Notes: generated by a model from the sequence alone, not told the origin. 64,000 bases of DNA from Epibacterium ulvae (GCF_018678075.1 NZ_JAHHIR010000028.1:62001-126000); one strand, 5' to 3'; counted from the stretch's first letter, positions 1-11,347 are shown. Program-made: numbers and translations.

Positions 1-35
1 CCATTAACCAAGATGCCGGATTGGGCAAATTCTCG

Positions 36-956
36 TTACAGCGGTTCGCCAACTCTCATGATTTCCCATTCTAGCGTGATGCCAGAATCGTCGTAAACAG
101 TTTTTCGCACCTCTTCGCCCAAACCTTCAAGGTCTGCGGCAGTTGCGCCACCGGTATTGATCATAAAGTTGGAATGTTTCTCGCTCATCTGCGCACCACC
201 GCGTGTGGCCCCGCGCAGACCGGCGTTGTCGATGACCTTCCAGGCTTTCAAATCATGCACGTCGTCCGCGCGCCCTGTCGACGAAAACCCGGCCGGATTG
301 CGAAAGGTTGAGCCTGCACTGCGGTCTTTGGTTGGCTGCGTCTCATCTCGTTTCTTGAGCTGTGCGTCCATGCGCGCGTGCAGCTCATCCGGGCGGCCCA
401 TGACACCATTGAACGTGGCCGCGACCAGCACTGCGCCCTCGGGCAGGTCGGACTGGCGGTATTGGAAATTCAGCTCTCCGGCCGTGAGCTCGCGGATCTC
501 GCCCTGACGGGTGACAAGGGTCGCCGACTGGAACACATCCGCCACATAGGAGCCATAACAGCCCGCGTTCATCCGCACCGCACCGCCGATGGAGCCCGGA
601 ATTGTGCGCAGAAACGTCAGATCGACGCCCGCATCGGCTGCTTTCCTGGCCACATGCGCATCCAGGGCTGCGGCGCCGGCGGTGACACGGTCGCCCGCAA
701 CCGCGATCCCGTTAAAGCCGCGCCCAAGGCGGATCACCACCGCCCGCAAACCACCATCGCGCACGATCAGGTTGGAGCCGACACCCATGGGAAAGACCGG
801 CACCGTAGGGTCAAGATGGCGCAGGAAATGGGCGAGATCCTCCAGATCGGCAGGTTGAAACAGATAATCCGCCGGACCACCGACCCGCAGCCAGGTCAAC
901 CCCGAGAGATCGCGGTTCTCGGTCAATGTGCCGCGCACTGTTGGAAGATCTGCCAT
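36..956 (-). CDS. murB: UDP-N-acetylenolpyruvoylglucosamine reductase
   Basis: Cytoplasmic flavoenzyme that reduces UDP-GlcNAc-enolpyruvate to UDP-MurNAc with NADPH. FAD-binding signatures are GSNL at residues 60-63 and IPGSIGG at 119-125. YRQSD (166-170), the catalytic Ser216 in AGSTFRNP, and Glu298 in the C-terminal LEWEIMRVG are all in place. The length of 306 residues is normal for the family. It is the last dcw gene seen on this strand; ddl, ftsQ, ftsA and ftsZ would be expected beyond the left edge. An unrelated gene separates it from DUF2484 and murC, which it normally follows. Confidence 0.97.
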   Translation of the reverse strand: MADLPTVRGTLTENRDLSGLTWLRVGGPADYLFQPADLEDLAHFLRHLDPTVPVFPMGVGSNLIVRDGGLRAVVIRLGRGFNGIAVAGDRVTAGAAALDAHVARKAADAGVDLTFLRTIPGSIGGAVRMNAGCYGSYVADVFQSATLVTRQGEIRELTAGELNFQYRQSDLPEGAVLVAATFNGVMGRPDELHARMDAQLKKRDETQPTKDRSAGSTFRNPAGFSSTGRADDVHDLKAWKVIDNAGLRGATRGGAQMSEKHSNFMINTGGATAADLEGLGEEVRKTVYDDSGITLEWEIMRVGEPL

Positions 957-1067
957 ACCCGCTCCCGCCGCAAAGGCCCTTGAAAAACTGGAGATGGGTT
1001 TAGGGCATGTGGGAATGGGAGGAAAGAGGATAGTCGCCGCAGTCCACCTGTCGCGACAGAGACGAGC

Positions 1068-2708
1068 CTATGGAGGAAAAGTCTTTACCAATTCCAACAG
1101 TTCTTTCATGTCTTTCACCCGCACCAACCAGTCGATAACGCGCTCGACGCCAGCAAGGCTGCGGCCATCAGCGCGCTGTCGACGCACACCAAAAAGCGCT
1201 AACGTCACGGTCAATTGCGCGAGTCGAAAGTTCACCTCGCGTGACACGCCTTCCAGTGCGTTTCCGTCAGTGATTGAAGACTTGGCCTGCATCGCCCGCT
1301 CTGCGGCATTTGCAAGGTCATTCAGGACCGCTTGATCTTTTTCATCCAGCGGAGTTCGGTCACTTGGCTTCGAAAGATCCGTGAGCACAAGTCGCAACTC
1401 ATTGAGATACTCCCAATCCGTGGTCCCTGCCTCAAGCGTGAGCTCGTCGAGCGGAGCAAACCGCATCAAAGTCTCGCTCAAATGCCGACGCGTAAGGTCA
1501 AGCAAATTGTCCGAAATATTGACCAGCGGCTTGATCAAAAGCGAACCGAATTCCTTGCGCGTTTCTTCGGAGTGTCTGGCCTCATCTAGAAACGCCCCAT
1601 AGCGAACGATCTTTCCGATATTGAGCTGATCCGTTTGCCGCGCCTTGGAAAATTCATCCAACAGTTTGTCAAGGTAACTGGTTATGAATTGCGCGCCTTG
1701 AACAGCGCGCCCTTCTCGTTTTAGGGCCGCCGAATAATCTTCAATCTCATCGCGCAAGTCGTCTGCGTCCAACAAGAAGCTGCGCAGCCGATCAGGGTCG
1801 TCGATGAACCGAACATCCTCAGGAAACGGCACCATCCTCATCAGACGCGCCGCGCTGTCAAAGGAGAAATCGGAAAGGGCTGCCCGCATCAGCGATTGCG
1901 CTGCGATACGTTCGTCTAGGTTTGTTTCTACGTGCCACTCATTTTGAATGGCGACAATCGCTTCGCTCACATACACAGGTCCAGCGTCCCAGATCTCAGA
2001 TGAGATTTTCGTCACGACCTGCTCCAGCAGGTCCCATTTCGGCGGGTTGGCGATGGGGTCGAGCATCTGATCGTACCACTCCACCCAAAACCGCCAATCG
2101 CCGGGTTGCCAGTTTTCAGCGCTCAGGACTTTGGGGCGGAGGTCCTGCCAAAGATCCGCAAACGACGGGTTTTCATCGTGCCATAGCGGTGAAGACAACA
2201 ACTCAATTCCGCGCTGTAGGGCTGAGCAATCAGAGCGAACGTTGCCCCAAATCGTTGCAGCCGCGAGACTTCGAGCCTTAGTAGAACCGCTGCCCGGTTC
2301 TCCGGTAAAGAACTTTGAAAAGAAAACTGCCGAAACGGCGTCATAGGCCGCGTTCGCAGCTTGACCGGCATGCAACCTAACAGCAGAACCCACGGCATGG
2401 CCTGCGTCCCATGCAGCGGAATTTATTCCCTTTCCTCGAGTGGTCAATATTACTGGCACATCGATCTCGATGTGTTTCAACGATATCCCTGGATAACGGC
2501 AGACAACCGCGGCAGCGAAGATGCACTTCAAGACGGACAGCGCTGTAAAACCAGATTTGCGTGCGTCATCTGAAAGACTCCAGTCCCAGAACAGGGGCAA
2601 AGTTCGCAATGCGCTGCGGGCCGCGATGACTGTTGCAAATTCGCTCGGCTTGTCCTGAAGCCAAGCTTCAAGACTCCTGGTGTCTTTTATCTCTGAAATC
2701 TCAACCAC
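1068..2708 (-). CDS. Uncharacterised 546-residue protein inserted in the dcw cluster
   Basis: I do not recognise a named domain. The start is GTG at 2708 with only a weak ribosome-binding site. The protein has no signal peptide. An alanine-rich stretch at about residues 50-115 could be helical or membrane-associated. A tryptophan-rich block near residue 200 (GDWRFWVEWYDQML, then EIWDAGPVYVSEAI) recalls a block I believe occurs in uncharacterised proteobacterial proteins, but this is from memory. The C-terminal half is acidic and probably alpha-helical. Base composition looks more AT-rich than the flanking mur genes, which suggests later insertion. No function can be assigned. Confidence 0.75.
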   Translation of the reverse strand: MVEISEIKDTRSLEAWLQDKPSEFATVIAARSALRTLPLFWDWSLSDDARKSGFTALSVLKCIFAAAVVCRYPGISLKHIEIDVPVILTTRGKGINSAAWDAGHAVGSAVRLHAGQAANAAYDAVSAVFFSKFFTGEPGSGSTKARSLAAATIWGNVRSDCSALQRGIELLSSPLWHDENPSFADLWQDLRPKVLSAENWQPGDWRFWVEWYDQMLDPIANPPKWDLLEQVVTKISSEIWDAGPVYVSEAIVAIQNEWHVETNLDERIAAQSLMRAALSDFSFDSAARLMRMVPFPEDVRFIDDPDRLRSFLLDADDLRDEIEDYSAALKREGRAVQGAQFITSYLDKLLDEFSKARQTDQLNIGKIVRYGAFLDEARHSEETRKEFGSLLIKPLVNISDNLLDLTRRHLSETLMRFAPLDELTLEAGTTDWEYLNELRLVLTDLSKPSDRTPLDEKDQAVLNDLANAAERAMQAKSSITDGNALEGVSREVNFRLAQLTVTLALFGVRRQRADGRSLAGVERVIDWLVRVKDMKELLELVKTFPP

Positions 2709-2783
2709 TGGCCGTTTTAATCCGCTGTGTTCAAATCTTTGACCAGATTAGACACAACTGGGACCTGTGGGCAATGGGGTACG

Positions 2784-3023
2784 CTATCGCCGGGTCAGCC
2801 AGCGCCACAGGTAAATCACCGGCCAGCGCAGGATTGACATGCCGGCCAGCAACAGCGCGAGCCCCCACCAGGGGCCGTTTTCATAGGTGACATAGCCCAA
2901 AAGCGGGATGCCGACGCCGATGAGGATATAGGCATAGGTCCAGTGGTTGTCCTTGCTCGGCAACATGGCAACCAGATTGGCCGTCACAACCCACACACAG
3001 GCAAGGATCAGGGATAGGTTCAC
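2784..3023 (-). CDS. DUF2484 family small membrane protein
   Basis: A 79-residue protein with three hydrophobic segments (about 2-20, 28-46 and 53-72) and a basic C-terminus ending WRWLTRR. It matches the DUF2484 family, which in Rhodobacteraceae sits beside murC and murB. It starts 10 bases after the murC stop, so it is probably co-transcribed with murC. The location suggests a link to envelope or septum biogenesis, but no biochemical role is known to me. Confidence 0.85.
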   Translation of the reverse strand: MNLSLILACVWVVTANLVAMLPSKDNHWTYAYILIGVGIPLLGYVTYENGPWWGLALLLAGMSILRWPVIYLWRWLTRR

Positions 3024-3032
3024 CAGCGCCTC

Positions 3033-4430
3033 CTATGCCTGAAGCCGGGCAGGCAGGCCATTGGCCCAGGTGGAGATGGTACCGGCCCCGAGGCAGACAA
3101 CCATATCGCCAGGACCGGCCTGTTCACGCACCAGGCGTTCCAGGTCGTCTTCGTTCAGGATGGCGCGGGCGTGACGGTGGCCGTGGCGGATGAGGCCGGC
3201 AACCAGATCATCGCGCCCTGCCCCTTCGATTGGGGCTTCGCCGGCGGCAAAAACCTCGGCAATGGCAACAACATCCGCCTCGTTAAAGCAGGCGCAGAAA
3301 TCGTCGAACAGGTTGGACAGGCGCGAATAGCGGTGCGGTTGGTGCACGGCGATGACGCGGCCTTCGCTTGCCTGACGCGCAGCTTTGAGGACGGCTGCAA
3401 TTTCCACCGGGTGGTGGCCGTAATCGTCGATGATGGTGACGCCGTCCACTTCGCCGACCTTGGTGAAGCGGCGGTTGACGCCGCCGAATTTGGCCAGAGC
3501 TTCGCGGATCTCAGCCGAGCGCATGCCAAGGTGGCGGGACACGGCCACGGCCGAGAGCGCGTTTGAGACATTGTGGTCGCCGGGCATCGGCAGAGTGCAG
3601 CCCTCAATCACGGTGTCTTCGGCCTGAAGATGAATGTCGAAATGGGCAACGCCACGTTTGTAGGTCAGATTGACCGCGCGCACATCGGCCTGGGCGTTAA
3701 AGCCATAGGTCACAACGCGGCGATCCGAGATCCGCCCCACCAGCGCCTGCACTTCGGGGTGATCGGTGCAGCAAACCGCGACGCCGTAGAACGGAATGTT
3801 GGAGACAAAGTCATAAAACCCCTGACGCAGGTTTTCGATGCTGCCCCAGTGCTCCATATGTTCAGGGTCGATATTGGTGACCACAGCGATTGTGGCGGGC
3901 AGTCGGTTAAAGGTGCCGTCGGATTCGTCCGCCTCAACCACCATCCATTCGCCCTGCCCCATGCGCGCGTTGGAGCCATAGGCGTGGATGATGCCGCCGT
4001 TCACGACAGTGGGGTCGAACTTCCCATGCACCATGAGTTCCGCCATCATTGTGGTGGTGGTGGTTTTCCCATGGGTCCCCGCAATCGCGATATTGGATTT
4101 CAGGCGCATCAGCTCGGCCAGCATCTCGGCACGGCGCACCACCGGCAGACCTTTGAGGCGGGCCTCATCCAGCTCGGGATTGCCGGGTTTGATCGCCGAA
4201 GAGATCACCACGACGGAAGCCTCTTCTAGGTTCTCGGCGCGCTGGCCTTCAAACACGGTTGCCCCCAGGGTTTCCAGACGCTGAGTGATCTTGGAGGATT
4301 TCAGATCCGAGCCCTGCACCACATAGCCGAGGTTCAACAACACCTCAGCAATGCCCGACATGCCGATCCCTCCGATACCTACGAAATGGATCGGACCTAC
4401 GTCGCCGGGCAGTTTGGTTGCAGGGTTCAT
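3033..4430 (-). CDS. murC: UDP-N-acetylmuramate--L-alanine ligase
   Basis: Mur ligase that adds L-Ala to UDP-MurNAc using ATP. The N-terminal Rossmann domain carries [14 protein letters not shown] (about 15-28). The ATPase P-loop is GTHGKTTTT at about 118-126. The central-domain motif EADESDG and the C-terminal [10 protein letters not shown] are present. The length of 465 residues is typical. Its start is two bases from the murG stop (4433), indicating tight translational coupling in the dcw operon. Confidence 0.98.
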   Translation of the reverse strand: MNPATKLPGDVGPIHFVGIGGIGMSGIAEVLLNLGYVVQGSDLKSSKITQRLETLGATVFEGQRAENLEEASVVVISSAIKPGNPELDEARLKGLPVVRRAEMLAELMRLKSNIAIAGTHGKTTTTTMMAELMVHGKFDPTVVNGGIIHAYGSNARMGQGEWMVVEADESDGTFNRLPATIAVVTNIDPEHMEHWGSIENLRQGFYDFVSNIPFYGVAVCCTDHPEVQALVGRISDRRVVTYGFNAQADVRAVNLTYKRGVAHFDIHLQAEDTVIEGCTLPMPGDHNVSNALSAVAVSRHLGMRSAEIREALAKFGGVNRRFTKVGEVDGVTIIDDYGHHPVEIAAVLKAARQASEGRVIAVHQPHRYSRLSNLFDDFCACFNEADVVAIAEVFAAGEAPIEGAGRDDLVAGLIRHGHRHARAILNEDDLERLVREQAGPGDMVVCLGAGTISTWANGLPARLQA

Positions 4431-4432
4431 CT

Positions 4433-5524
4433 TTATCCTTCCTCTGCGAGGCGCTCGACCTCGGCCACCAGTCGATCTGTCGCGTCGGGGATGCCGGTGC
4501 TGTGCGCTGCGATCGCCATTTGAAGCGCGGCTTTGGGGTTACTCAGAATTGCGGTCATTTGCTCCGTCAGAACAGAAACGTCAATAGCGCTTTCAGGCAT
4601 CAGCACAGCCGCCCCCGCGTCAACCAGCCCCCGCGCATTGGCGGATTGATGATCGCCTGCCGCAGCTGCAAAAGGGATCAAGATCGATGGGCGCCCAATC
4701 ACGGAAATATCCGCAACCGAAGACGCACCTGACCTTGAGATCACAAGCTGCGCCTCGGTCAAACGTTTTGGGACGTCGTTGAAGAACGGTTGCACATCCG
4801 CGTTGATCGCCTGTTCCGCATAATAGGCCGACACTCGGTCGTGATCCTCGGCACGCGCCTGATGTGAGACCCGCAAATGTTGCAGGATTTCCATCGGCAG
4901 ATTGGCGATCGCTGGCGGGACAACATCGGACAGGATCCGCGCGCCCTGACTGCCACCCATCACCAGAATTTCCATTGGGTAGTCACCGGGAGCGATGTAT
5001 CCAGCCCCTGCGCGCTCCAACACGGCTGAACGCACGGGATTGCCCACATGCACGCCGGTCGCCCCTTCGGGCAGTTCGGTTGGCCAAACGCCACAGGCTA
5101 CCTGGGCCACGCGTTTGGCAAAGATCTGATTGACCCGCCCCAACACGCCGTTTTGTTCGTGGATCATACGCGGCAGCTTCAAAAGCGTCGCCGCACCCAG
5201 CGCAGGGATTGACGGATAGCCGCCAAAGCCCACCACAACGTCCGGCTTGTCGCGCATCATCTGTAGCGCCATGCCTCCGGTGCCAGCCGCAATCTTGGGA
5301 CCAACCAGCGCTTTGGCCAGCAGTCCACCGCGCGCGAATGTCGAGGACGCCGCCTGCACGATCTCACAGGTATGGGGAAAGCCACCGGTGTAGCGCGCGC
5401 CGCGCGGATCGGTGGAGAGTTTGACCCGCCAGCCCTTTCGCAACATCGCCTCGGCCAGAGCCTGGGCCGGGAACATATGTCCGCCGGTTCCGCCAGCAGC
5501 CATCAAAAGCAATTTCTGCGCCAT
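4433..5524 (-). CDS. murG: Lipid II synthase, GlcNAc transferase
   Basis: Peripheral inner-membrane glycosyltransferase (GT28) that converts lipid I to lipid II. The N-terminal donor loop [18 protein letters not shown] and the C-terminal GGSQGA and SRSGASS motifs are visible. A GTG at 5560 would add 12 residues and overlap ftsW. The ATG at 5524 is preferred because GGAAGA lies a suitable distance upstream and the protein then begins [16 protein letters not shown], as in homologues (363 residues). Confidence 0.96.
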   Translation of the reverse strand: MAQKLLLMAAGGTGGHMFPAQALAEAMLRKGWRVKLSTDPRGARYTGGFPHTCEIVQAASSTFARGGLLAKALVGPKIAAGTGGMALQMMRDKPDVVVGFGGYPSIPALGAATLLKLPRMIHEQNGVLGRVNQIFAKRVAQVACGVWPTELPEGATGVHVGNPVRSAVLERAGAGYIAPGDYPMEILVMGGSQGARILSDVVPPAIANLPMEILQHLRVSHQARAEDHDRVSAYYAEQAINADVQPFFNDVPKRLTEAQLVISRSGASSVADISVIGRPSILIPFAAAAGDHQSANARGLVDAGAAVLMPESAIDVSVLTEQMTAILSNPKAALQMAIAAHSTGIPDATDRLVAEVERLAEEG

Positions 5525-5546
5525 AGCAATCGTCTTCCGTAATCCG

Positions 5547-6716
5547 TTAGCCTCGGCCACCGCCGCGCAGGAAATCGGCGATCTCGCCTTGGGGCCTGCT
5601 GCGGGTAAACGCCAAAAGCATGCCTACTGCAATTCCACCAGCAATCAAGGAAGAACCGCCATAGCTGACAAAGGGAAGCGTCATCCCTTTGGCCGGGAGC
5701 AGCCGAACTGCTACGCCCATGTTGATCATGGCTTGCACGCCGAACATGCAGACCAGTCCGGTTCCGGCAAGGCGGATAAAGGTGTCGCGCTCTTTCATCA
5801 GGCGGAACAATGAGCGCACAACCACCAGCATATATAGGGCGATCACAATCACCACGAGGACCAGACCGTATTCTTCGGCAGCAACCGCAATGATGAAATC
5901 GGTATGCGCATCGGGCAGCGACCATTTCACCTGCCCCTCGCCGACGCCAACACCAAACAGACCGCCTTCGCGGATTGCATTGGTCGCATAGCCAAGCTGG
6001 GTGGTTGGATCCACATCCGGGTTCAGGAAGCCATCAATCCGGCGGGCAAAGTGTTCGGATGAGGAGTAGGCCAAAATACCGCCCAAGACGACCACGCTGG
6101 CCATCACCACCAGCAACAGCATCGGCGCGCCCGCAACAAAATACATCACACCCCAGCCAAACAGCACCAGGCAAGACTGGCCAAAGTCCGGCTGCATCAC
6201 CAGAAACATCACCACCGTCATACAAAGCCCGAATGAGATCAGCGTACCGGGCGGTCCGTTGATCTGCTGGCTCGACGCGATCAGCCACGCGGCGACAACA
6301 ATGAAGGTCGGTTTCAAAAACTCAGACGGCTGCACGGAAGCAAAGCCAAGGCTGTACCAGCGCACAGCGCCCTTGCCAAAATCGGTGCCCAGAAATGGCA
6401 ACAGCATCAAGGCCACAAAAGCACCCGCAAACCCCAAGACAGCCGCACGCCGCACCATGGTCGGCGACATCATCGACGTCACCACCATCGCCATCAGCGC
6501 CATCAGTCCAAAGGCCGCCTGCCGCTGCACATAGTGGAAATTGTCGAACCCGTTGCGCGCGGCCAAGGGCACCGAAGCCGCAAGCCCCAGCAGCAGACCG
6601 ACCACAAACAAGATCAGGATGCAGGTCATCGTCCACTTGTCCAGTGTCCGCCACCATTTGGGAAGAATAGGTTCTCCGGTATGTACCGGAACCGCTCCAT
6701 AGACCATTTCAGTCAT
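5547..6716 (-). CDS. ftsW: Septal SEDS peptidoglycan polymerase FtsW
   Basis: Polytopic membrane glycosyltransferase of the SEDS family that works with FtsI at the division septum. About ten hydrophobic helices are visible, with the conserved late region [15 protein letters not shown] near the C-terminus and QPDFGQ in the middle. A GTG at 6752 would extend the N-terminus by 12 residues. The ATG at 6716 (MTEMVYG, 389 residues) fits the family better. It lies 22 bases upstream of murG in the same direction. Confidence 0.95.
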   Translation of the reverse strand: MTEMVYGAVPVHTGEPILPKWWRTLDKWTMTCILILFVVGLLLGLAASVPLAARNGFDNFHYVQRQAAFGLMALMAMVVTSMMSPTMVRRAAVLGFAGAFVALMLLPFLGTDFGKGAVRWYSLGFASVQPSEFLKPTFIVVAAWLIASSQQINGPPGTLISFGLCMTVVMFLVMQPDFGQSCLVLFGWGVMYFVAGAPMLLLVVMASVVVLGGILAYSSSEHFARRIDGFLNPDVDPTTQLGYATNAIREGGLFGVGVGEGQVKWSLPDAHTDFIIAVAAEEYGLVLVVIVIALYMLVVVRSLFRLMKERDTFIRLAGTGLVCMFGVQAMINMGVAVRLLPAKGMTLPFVSYGGSSLIAGGIAVGMLLAFTRSRPQGEIADFLRGGGRG

Positions 6717-6895
6717 GGGTTCACCGCCGCCGTTTCTGCCACCCGTATTCACGTCTATTACGCAGGGTGGTCTGTTTATATCTGCCTCAAATACGCCCTC
6801 TTGAGAGGATCATTAAGGCGACTGTAACCACAAACTTCGTCTCAGGCCAGTCTCTTCCTCTTGCCTTTGGCAGTAATCCGCGCCAATGCCCCTTT

Positions 6896-8074
6896 ATGCA
6901 GTATCAAACAGTCATTCTTGGCGCTGGCGCGGCCGGCATGATGTGCGCAGCCCACGCAGGCGGCGATGTTCTGGTGGTCGATCACGCCAAAAATCCGGGC
7001 GAGAAGATCCGCATCTCCGGCGGAGGGCGCTGCAATTTCACCAATATGTATGCCAGCGCCGAAAACTACCTGTCTCAAAACCCGCATTTCTGCAAATCGG
7101 CGCTTGCGCGTTACACCCAGTGGGACTTTGTCGAACTGGTGGATCGCCACAATATCGCCTGGCACGAAAAGACTTTGGGACAGTTGTTTTGCGATGGTTC
7201 GGCTAAACAGATCGTGACGATGCTGGTGCAAGAGCTGAAACAGGCCGGCGCGGATCTGTGGCTTGAGACATCGGTCCAGTCCGTCACCCGCAGCTCAGAC
7301 GGGTTCCACATCACCCTGATGCGCGGTGACAAGACCACCCGCGTCACCTGCCGCAATCTGGTTTTGGCAACCGGCGGCAAATCCATTCCCAAGATGGGCG
7401 CCACCGGGCTTGCCTATGATCTGGCGCGTCAGTTTGATTTGCCACTGGAGGAAACCCGCGCGGGCCTTGTGCCGTTTACCTTTGCTGAGGAACGGTTCAA
7501 ACCGCTCGCCGGTGTCGCCCTGCCCGCCCGCCTGTCCAACGCGCGCAAAAGCTTTGATGAGGCGCTGCTGTTCACCCATCGCGGCCTGTCCGGCCCGTCC
7601 GTGTTGCAGCTGTCATCCTATTGGCACGAGGGAGAGGCGTTCACCGCGAACCTGATCCCCGACGGCACCTTGTTTGAGAAACTGCGCGACCAGCGGCAGA
7701 CATCCGGGCGCAAGGCGCTGACAACCGAGCTGGCCAAACACCTACCCTCTCGCTTGGTGGATTTTCTTGCTCCGCAGTTGAACCTCGCGGGCCGCCTTGC
7801 GGATCACTCGGACGCAGCCTTGCAAGAGCTTTGTGATGCGTTGTCATCGTGGAGCCTGAAACCATCGGGCACCGAAGGCTATCGCACCGCCGAGGTCACA
7901 TTGGGGGGCATTTCAACCGACGCACTCTCCTCCAAAACGATGGAAGCCAAATCACACAGCGGCCTTTATGCGATCGGCGAAGCGGTGGATGTCACCGGCT
8001 GGCTTGGCGGATACAATTTCCAATGGGCCTGGGCGTCAGGTTTTGCGGCGGGCACGGCGATAGCGCTGGGATAG
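6896..8074 (+). CDS. BaiN/HI0933-type FAD-dependent oxidoreductase
   Basis: NAD(P)/FAD-dependent flavoprotein of the HI0933/YhiN/BaiN family. It begins at the ATG directly before the dinucleotide fold VILGAGAAGMMCA, followed by the family signature KIRISGGGRCNFTN. The C-terminal GGYNFQWAWASGFAAG completes the FAD site. The physiological substrate is unknown for most members. It is encoded opposite to the dcw genes, between ftsW and murD. The longer upstream reading frame lacks homology-like sequence, so the start was set at 6896 (392 residues). Confidence 0.9.
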   Translation: MQYQTVILGAGAAGMMCAAHAGGDVLVVDHAKNPGEKIRISGGGRCNFTNMYASAENYLSQNPHFCKSALARYTQWDFVELVDRHNIAWHEKTLGQLFCDGSAKQIVTMLVQELKQAGADLWLETSVQSVTRSSDGFHITLMRGDKTTRVTCRNLVLATGGKSIPKMGATGLAYDLARQFDLPLEETRAGLVPFTFAEERFKPLAGVALPARLSNARKSFDEALLFTHRGLSGPSVLQLSSYWHEGEAFTANLIPDGTLFEKLRDQRQTSGRKALTTELAKHLPSRLVDFLAPQLNLAGRLADHSDAALQELCDALSSWSLKPSGTEGYRTAEVTLGGISTDALSSKTMEAKSHSGLYAIGEAVDVTGWLGGYNFQWAWASGFAAGTAIALG

Positions 8075-8145
8075 AATACGCGGAGTTGGAACCTTTCAGT
8101 GACACTGGATTGCCAACCAACTCAATCTCTCATTGATTTCAGAGA

Positions 8146-8676
8146 ATGACATGCCATCTTTGGGCAATGACACTCCGCAAGCCACATGTTGAAGATGCAT
8201 CCAGCATTGCTGCAATCTCCATCCAGGTATGGGTTGGAACCTATTTGAAAAAGGGCGTGAATTCTTTGTTTGCAGATTACGCGCTCAACGAGTTCACACC
8301 GTCCAAGATCAAGGCCCTCATACTTGACCCCACTCAGCACTTCATCGTTTCTGATAACGCAGAAGGCATAGATGGCTTCATACACCTCTCCACAGAAAGC
8401 ACAGCCCCGGTAGAAGGGTGTTCAGATGTGGAAATCTCGACCTTTTATGTACAGCCACGCCACCATGGAAAAGGCATCGGGAAACGTTTACTTCAAGCCG
8501 CTCTCACCGAATGTCGCCACTTGCAAGCTAAGTCCCTTTGGCTTGCCACCAACGCCGAGAATGATCCCGCCATCCGGTTCTATCGTTCACAGGGCTTTGA
8601 GCATGTGGGTGAGACGCATTTTTGCATTGATGACCAGCAATATCTGAACAATGTTTATTCGCGGCACGTGGCGTAA
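8146..8676 (+). CDS. GNAT family N-acetyltransferase
   Basis: Acyl-CoA-dependent acetyltransferase fold. The strand beta4 segment VEISTFYVQPRHHGKGIGKRL carries the acetyl-CoA pyrophosphate loop (Q/RxxGxG/A type: RHHGKGIG). NDPAIRFYRSQGFEHVGE is the typical C-terminal motif B. The substrate is unknown. The start is either ATG 8146 or ATG 8167; neither has a strong ribosome-binding site. It follows the BaiN-type gene in the same direction and has a somewhat lower GC content than its neighbours. Confidence 0.88.
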   Translation: MTCHLWAMTLRKPHVEDASSIAAISIQVWVGTYLKKGVNSLFADYALNEFTPSKIKALILDPTQHFIVSDNAEGIDGFIHLSTESTAPVEGCSDVEISTFYVQPRHHGKGIGKRLLQAALTECRHLQAKSLWLATNAENDPAIRFYRSQGFEHVGETHFCIDDQQYLNNVYSRHVA

Positions 8677-8735
8677 GAATAGTGTCGCTCACACAGATCA
8701 GTTACACCCTTAGAGAACACTAGACACCCGAGACA

Positions 8736-10133
8736 TTACGCCAACCGCGTCTGTACCTGGGCGACAAAGTCCTCACCACGTTTTTCAAAGCTGTTGTATT
8801 GATCAAAACTCGCCGCAGCCGGAGCCAGCAGGACCGTTTCACCGGCGTTGGCATCACGCATGGCTTGCGCAACCGCCTGCTCCATCGTGGTGCAGACCTC
8901 GCTCTCTACATCCAACTGCATGGCGAAATTGGCGGCTTCGCGGCCGATGACATAGGCCTTTTGCACGTTGCTTGTCTGGCCTTTTAGAGCCGCCAGCCCG
9001 CCCTCTTTTTCCAGCCCGCCACAGATCCAGCGGATGTTTTTGAACGCGCTCAGCGCTTTGATCGCGCTGTCGACATTGGTGGCTTTGCTGTCATTGACGT
9101 AACGCACGCCGCCCACTTCGGCGATGGTTTGGCTGCGATGGGGCAGTCCGGGGTAGCTGGCCAGCGCGCCTTCGATCTGGCGCGGAGCCAGCCCCAGCGC
9201 GCGCGCAGCCGCATAGGCCGCACATGCGTTTTGGTGGTTATGTGCGCCCGGCAGACCGCTCATATCGCGCAAGTCGATTGAGGCCGCTTGCCTTCCTTTG
9301 CGATACTCGCTCAGGAACCCTTTGCGCGCAAAGACCTGCCAGCCAGGACCAGTGAGTTTCTGCCCGGATGAGACACGCAGAACCCGGTCATCCGCTGCGC
9401 CTTCGGACAATTGCCCGGCCAGGAACAGCCCTTCATCCTCGTCGACGCCGATCACCGCGCGGTCCGGTCCACCTTCGGCAAACAGGCGACGCTTGGCCGC
9501 GAAATAGCCGCCCATGCCGTGATGGCGGTCCAGATGGTCGGGCGACAGGTTGGTGAAGACCGCCACATCCGGCGTCAACGAACGGGCAAGGTCGGTTTGA
9601 TAGCTGGACAGTTCCAACACCACAACGCCGCCATCACCGGGCGGGTCAATATCAAGAACACCGCGCCCGATGTTACCGGCCAGCTGGCTTTCACGCCCGG
9701 CCTCTTCGAGGATATGGTGCAGCAGCGCAACCGTAGTGGATTTACCGTTAGAACCCGTGACCGCGACAACCTTGGGCATCTGTTCAAACTTGTCCCAGTC
9801 CCGCGTCGCAAAGGAGCGGAAGAACAGGCCGATGTCATTGTCGACCGGCACCCCAGCCAACAGCGCCTGTTTCACCACAGGATTGGGCGTGGGATAAAGA
9901 TGCGGAATGCCCGGCGACACAATGAGGCTGGCGATATCATCAAAGGCATCGTCGCGGGTCAGTTTGCGGCAGGTGAAGCCTTCGCTTTCGGCCGTCTCCC
10001 GCGCGGCAGTGTTGTCGTCCCAGCAGATCGGCTCTGCCCCGCCTTCGCGCAAGGCACGTGCCGTAGCCAGACCAGAGCGCCCGAGCCCCAGAACCGCAAC
10101 TTTTTCGCCTTTGAAACCAACCACCGGGATCAT
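8736..10133 (-). CDS. murD: UDP-N-acetylmuramoylalanine--D-glutamate ligase
   Basis: Mur ligase that adds D-Glu to UDP-MurNAc-L-Ala. The N-terminal fold is [14 protein letters not shown], the ATP P-loop is [12 protein letters not shown], and NDSKATN is in the C-terminal domain. The length of 465 residues is normal. It is separated from mraY by 131 bases that include a terminator hairpin, so it may have its own promoter rather than relying on read-through from the mraZ-side operon. Confidence 0.97.
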   Translation of the reverse strand: MIPVVGFKGEKVAVLGLGRSGLATARALREGGAEPICWDDNTAARETAESEGFTCRKLTRDDAFDDIASLIVSPGIPHLYPTPNPVVKQALLAGVPVDNDIGLFFRSFATRDWDKFEQMPKVVAVTGSNGKSTTVALLHHILEEAGRESQLAGNIGRGVLDIDPPGDGGVVVLELSSYQTDLARSLTPDVAVFTNLSPDHLDRHHGMGGYFAAKRRLFAEGGPDRAVIGVDEDEGLFLAGQLSEGAADDRVLRVSSGQKLTGPGWQVFARKGFLSEYRKGRQAASIDLRDMSGLPGAHNHQNACAAYAAARALGLAPRQIEGALASYPGLPHRSQTIAEVGGVRYVNDSKATNVDSAIKALSAFKNIRWICGGLEKEGGLAALKGQTSNVQKAYVIGREAANFAMQLDVESEVCTTMEQAVAQAMRDANAGETVLLAPAAASFDQYNSFEKRGEDFVAQVQTRLA

Positions 10134-10217
10134 GCCCCGCCCCTTTTCTTCAAATCTGCCGTCTTAGTCGCGGCCACCCTGTACTGAGATCGCAAACACT
10201 TGCAAGGCAGCACATCG

Positions 10218-10245
10218 AAAAAGGGCCGCCCCACGGCGACCCTTT
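10218..10245 (-). terminator. Rho-independent terminator after mraY
   Basis: On the minus strand an 11-bp stem (AAAGGGTCGCC with GGCGGCCCTTT, one G-U pair) closes a GTGG loop and runs into a T tract. It lies 20 bases past the mraY stop (10265). It would separate mraZ-to-mraY from murD and the genes beyond, or at least attenuate transcription. Confidence 0.8.
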
Positions 10246-10264
10246 GATTTTATTGTGCGAGAGT

Positions 10265-11347
10265 TTAGCGCACTTTCAGCGTGGCCAGTCCAATCATCGC
10301 GAGGATCAGGGCGATGATCCAGAAACGGATCACGATGGTAGGTTCCGCCCAGCCCTTCTTTTCATAGTGGTGGTGGATCGGCGCCATCAGGAAGACGCGT
10401 TTGCCGGTGCGTTTGAAGTACAACACCTGGATGATGACCGACAGGGCCTCTACTACGAACAGACCGCCGACAATGGCCAGAACCAGCTCGTGTTTGGTGG
10501 CCACCGCAATGGCACCCAATGCACCACCCAATGCCAGCGATCCGGTATCGCCCATGAACACGGCGGCCGGCGGAGCGTTGTACCACAAAAAGCCGAGGCC
10601 CGCGCCAAATAGCGCCATGGTAAAGATAAAGATCTCGCCCGTGTTTTCCACGTAATGCACATCCAAGTATTGGGTAAAGTCAGCCCGGCCAACCACATAG
10701 GCGATGACACCGAGGGTCAAGCCAGCAATCATTGCAGGCATGATCGCAAGCCCGTCCAGACCATCGGTCAGGTTCACCGCATTGGCGGAGCCCACGATCA
10801 CACAGATGCCAAAGGGCAAATACAACAGGCCCATATTGATCAGCGTGTCTTTGAAGATCGGCAGGGCCAGATGGTTCTGCAGCCCTTCGGGGTGGAAATA
10901 GGTCGCCCACATCGTCGCCAGAAGCGCGATCAACACGCCAAGCGCCAGGCGGATCTTGCCCGAGACACCGTTGGTGTTTTGTTTGGAGACTTTGGCGTAG
11001 TCATCAGCAAAGCCGATCAGGCCAAAGCCCAGCGTGACCAGAAGCACCATCCAGATATAAGGATTGTCCCACCGGCCCCACATTAATGTGCTGGTGACAA
11101 GCGCGCCCACAATCAACAAGCCGCCCATGGTCGGCGTGCCCGCTTTGGACAGGTGGCTTTCGGGGCCATCGTCACGGATTGGCTGGCCTTTGCCCTGCCG
11201 TTTACGCAGCACGTTGATCAGCGGTTTGCCGAACAGGAAGCCAAAGATCAGCGCCGTCAGGAACGCACCGCCTGCACGAAAGGTGATATAGCGGAACAGG
11301 TTGAAGAGGTCGCCCCCATCTGACAGCGCGGTCAGCCAATATAACAT
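10265..11347 (-). CDS. mraY: Phospho-N-acetylmuramoyl-pentapeptide transferase
   Basis: Integral membrane enzyme that transfers phospho-MurNAc-pentapeptide to undecaprenyl phosphate, giving lipid I. Diagnostic motifs are [12 protein letters not shown] (catalytic Asp pair), [10 protein letters not shown] and the cytoplasmic HHHYEKKGW. About ten transmembrane helices and 360 residues match the family. It follows murF by 16 bases in the dcw operon. Confidence 0.98.
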   Translation of the reverse strand: MLYWLTALSDGGDLFNLFRYITFRAGGAFLTALIFGFLFGKPLINVLRKRQGKGQPIRDDGPESHLSKAGTPTMGGLLIVGALVTSTLMWGRWDNPYIWMVLLVTLGFGLIGFADDYAKVSKQNTNGVSGKIRLALGVLIALLATMWATYFHPEGLQNHLALPIFKDTLINMGLLYLPFGICVIVGSANAVNLTDGLDGLAIMPAMIAGLTLGVIAYVVGRADFTQYLDVHYVENTGEIFIFTMALFGAGLGFLWYNAPPAAVFMGDTGSLALGGALGAIAVATKHELVLAIVGGLFVVEALSVIIQVLYFKRTGKRVFLMAPIHHHYEKKGWAEPTIVIRFWIIALILAMIGLATLKVR

